From the NCBI GenBank assembly GCA_040755915.1, contig JBFLWM010000031.1, forward strand, positions 26,506 through 90,505: DNA of 64,000 bases, in the 5' to 3' direction. Below are positions 63,521 through 64,000 of this stretch, piece after piece. Position numbers and translations under genes: made by a program. Every line of letters begins with the position of its first letter. Within the stretch, counting starts at the first letter, position 1. The notes beneath the pieces were generated by a model. That model was not told the origin of the DNA. It saw nothing but the letters and a program-made list of their open reading frames with translations, and made no database searches. The DNA is from Sulfurivermis sp040755915. GTDB taxonomy: Bacteria; Pseudomonadota; Gammaproteobacteria; Thiohalomonadales; Thiohalomonadaceae.

Positions 63521-63589
63521 TTACGCTACAGGGGAGAGGCAGTATACTGTAGCCAAAGTCATCCGCGACCCGATGGGAGATCGTCTGTC

Positions 63590-63901
63590 ATGCGTTTCCA
63601 CTTTCTGCGCCTCCCGGCGCTGTGCGTAGTCCTGAGTCTGGCCATCCCGGGCAGCGCCCTCGCTGCCATCAAGTGCTGGACCAACAAGGAAGGTGTGCGT
63701 GAGTGCGGCAACGTGGTGCCGCCCGAATATGCGCAGAAGGAAACCCGCACCGTAAACGAACGCGGCATCACCGTCGAGGTGAAGGAGCGCGCCAAGACGG
63801 CGGAAGAGCTGGAGCAGGAGCGTGTTGCCAAGGAGGCGGAGGAGGCGCGTGTGCGGGAGGAGAAAAAGCGCCAGGGAGCCTGTCATAAATTTTGTGTTTG
63901 A
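63590..63901 (+). pseudogene. DUF4124-type secreted protein gene disrupted by an IS element
   Basis: A signal peptide (about 1-26, ending SALA) is followed by a DUF4124 segment (IKCWTNKEGVRECGN) and a charged helix (AKTAEELEQERVAKEAEEARVREEKKRQ). The last residues GACHKFCV and the stop come from the inserted element, because the sequence changes abruptly into an IS256-like end at about 63874. The remainder of the gene lies beyond the window, if present. A second, intact DUF4124 gene is at 44490. Confidence 0.75.
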
Positions 63902-64000
63902 GGCATAACATGAAACCAGAAAGGAGCATGTATGCCAAGCAAAACGAGCAAGAAGAAGCCGTCGGTGCTGCCGACCATCCCGAAAGAACTCATTGACCAG
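63874..64000 (+). mobile_element. left end of an IS256-family insertion sequence (continues past window)
   Basis: GGGAGCCTGTCATAAATTTT and the following TGTG resemble the inverted-repeat ends of IS256-family elements. A start codon for a transposase-like protein follows about 58 bases further on. The right end and target duplication are outside the window, so the boundary is estimated. Confidence 0.7.
63932..64000 (+). CDS. IS256-family transposase, N-terminal fragment
   Basis: The frame begins MPSKTSKKKPSVLPTIPKEL after an AAGGAG site at 63921-63926 and continues unbroken to the window edge. A basic start followed by PKEL is usual in the family. Only 23 codons are visible, so the catalytic DDE domain is not seen; the call rests on this start and the terminal-repeat sequence. 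Confidence 0.6.
   Translation, partial: MPSKTSKKKPSVLPTIPKELIDQ

Overview
The window is a contiguous stretch of a high-GC gammaproteobacterial chromosome that spans the replication origin. The core order is the classical one: mnmE-yidC-yidD-rnpA-rpmH on the minus strand, then dnaA-dnaN-recF-gyrB on the plus strand, with a DnaA-box and AT-rich origin in the dnaA-dnaN gap. Two perfect 16-bp parS palindromes lie inside recF. The pilU-pilT block divergent from yggS-proC-yggT-yggU, and the glyQ-glyS-gmhB-plsC cluster near gyrB, are also arrangements familiar from gammaproteobacteria. A proteobacterial-type phosphoribulokinase suggests a Calvin-cycle autotroph, possibly a sulfur-oxidising Chromatiales-type organism. 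That is an inference; no species can be named from the sequence alone.

Layout. 0-2.2 kb: the end of a PhnD-like binding protein, a small unknown gene, and a PilZ gene followed by a signal peptidase I homologue that has lost both catalytic residues. 2.3-13.7 kb: an accessory surface-protein locus with two repeat-rich autotransporters, remnants of a third (an ESPR signal peptide with no passenger) and of an AraC regulator, then a divergent 1307-aa SARP/degenerate-cyclase/ATPase regulator. 13.8-20.1 kb: outer-membrane barrel protein, RatA-like protein, HPF-cold-shock fusion coupled to an MJ1316-domain protein, ornithine/lysine-type decarboxylase, YjdF-like protein with phosphoribulokinase, a NavAb-like sodium channel and a coiled-coil protein. 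20.2-24.1 kb: MoxR-DUF58-TgpA operon. 24-34.2 kb: the origin region. 34.3-40.1 kb: fbp and the glyQ-glyS-MazG-gmhB-plsC operon. 40.3-42.8 kb: PP-loop sulfurtransferase, TusA and a CDF metal transporter.

42.8-47.9 kb is a nitrogen-control region: glnA with paired NtrC sites and a sigma-54 promoter, a DUF4124 protein, then ntrB-ntrC preceded by a perfect NtrC palindrome. 48-51 kb: a rhomboid protease with a C-terminal helical region, convergent with a zinc-finger/membrane/TPR protein. 51-55.8 kb: type IV pilus retraction ATPases and the yggS-proC cluster. 55.9-63.5 kb: dynamin-like GTPase, TauE/SafE-type transporters, an AmpG-like MFS carrier, ferritin-like protein, xthA, pyrE and a YkgJ-like protein. 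At the right edge a DUF4124-type gene is cut by the left end of an IS256-like element whose transposase runs out of the window.

The least ordinary features are the predicted inactive S26 peptidase coupled to PilZ, the autotransporter locus with its decayed genes and its regulator carrying a metal-site-less cyclase domain, the parS pair inside recF, and the HPF-CSD/MJ1316 pair. No rRNA, tRNA or CRISPR array was recognised.
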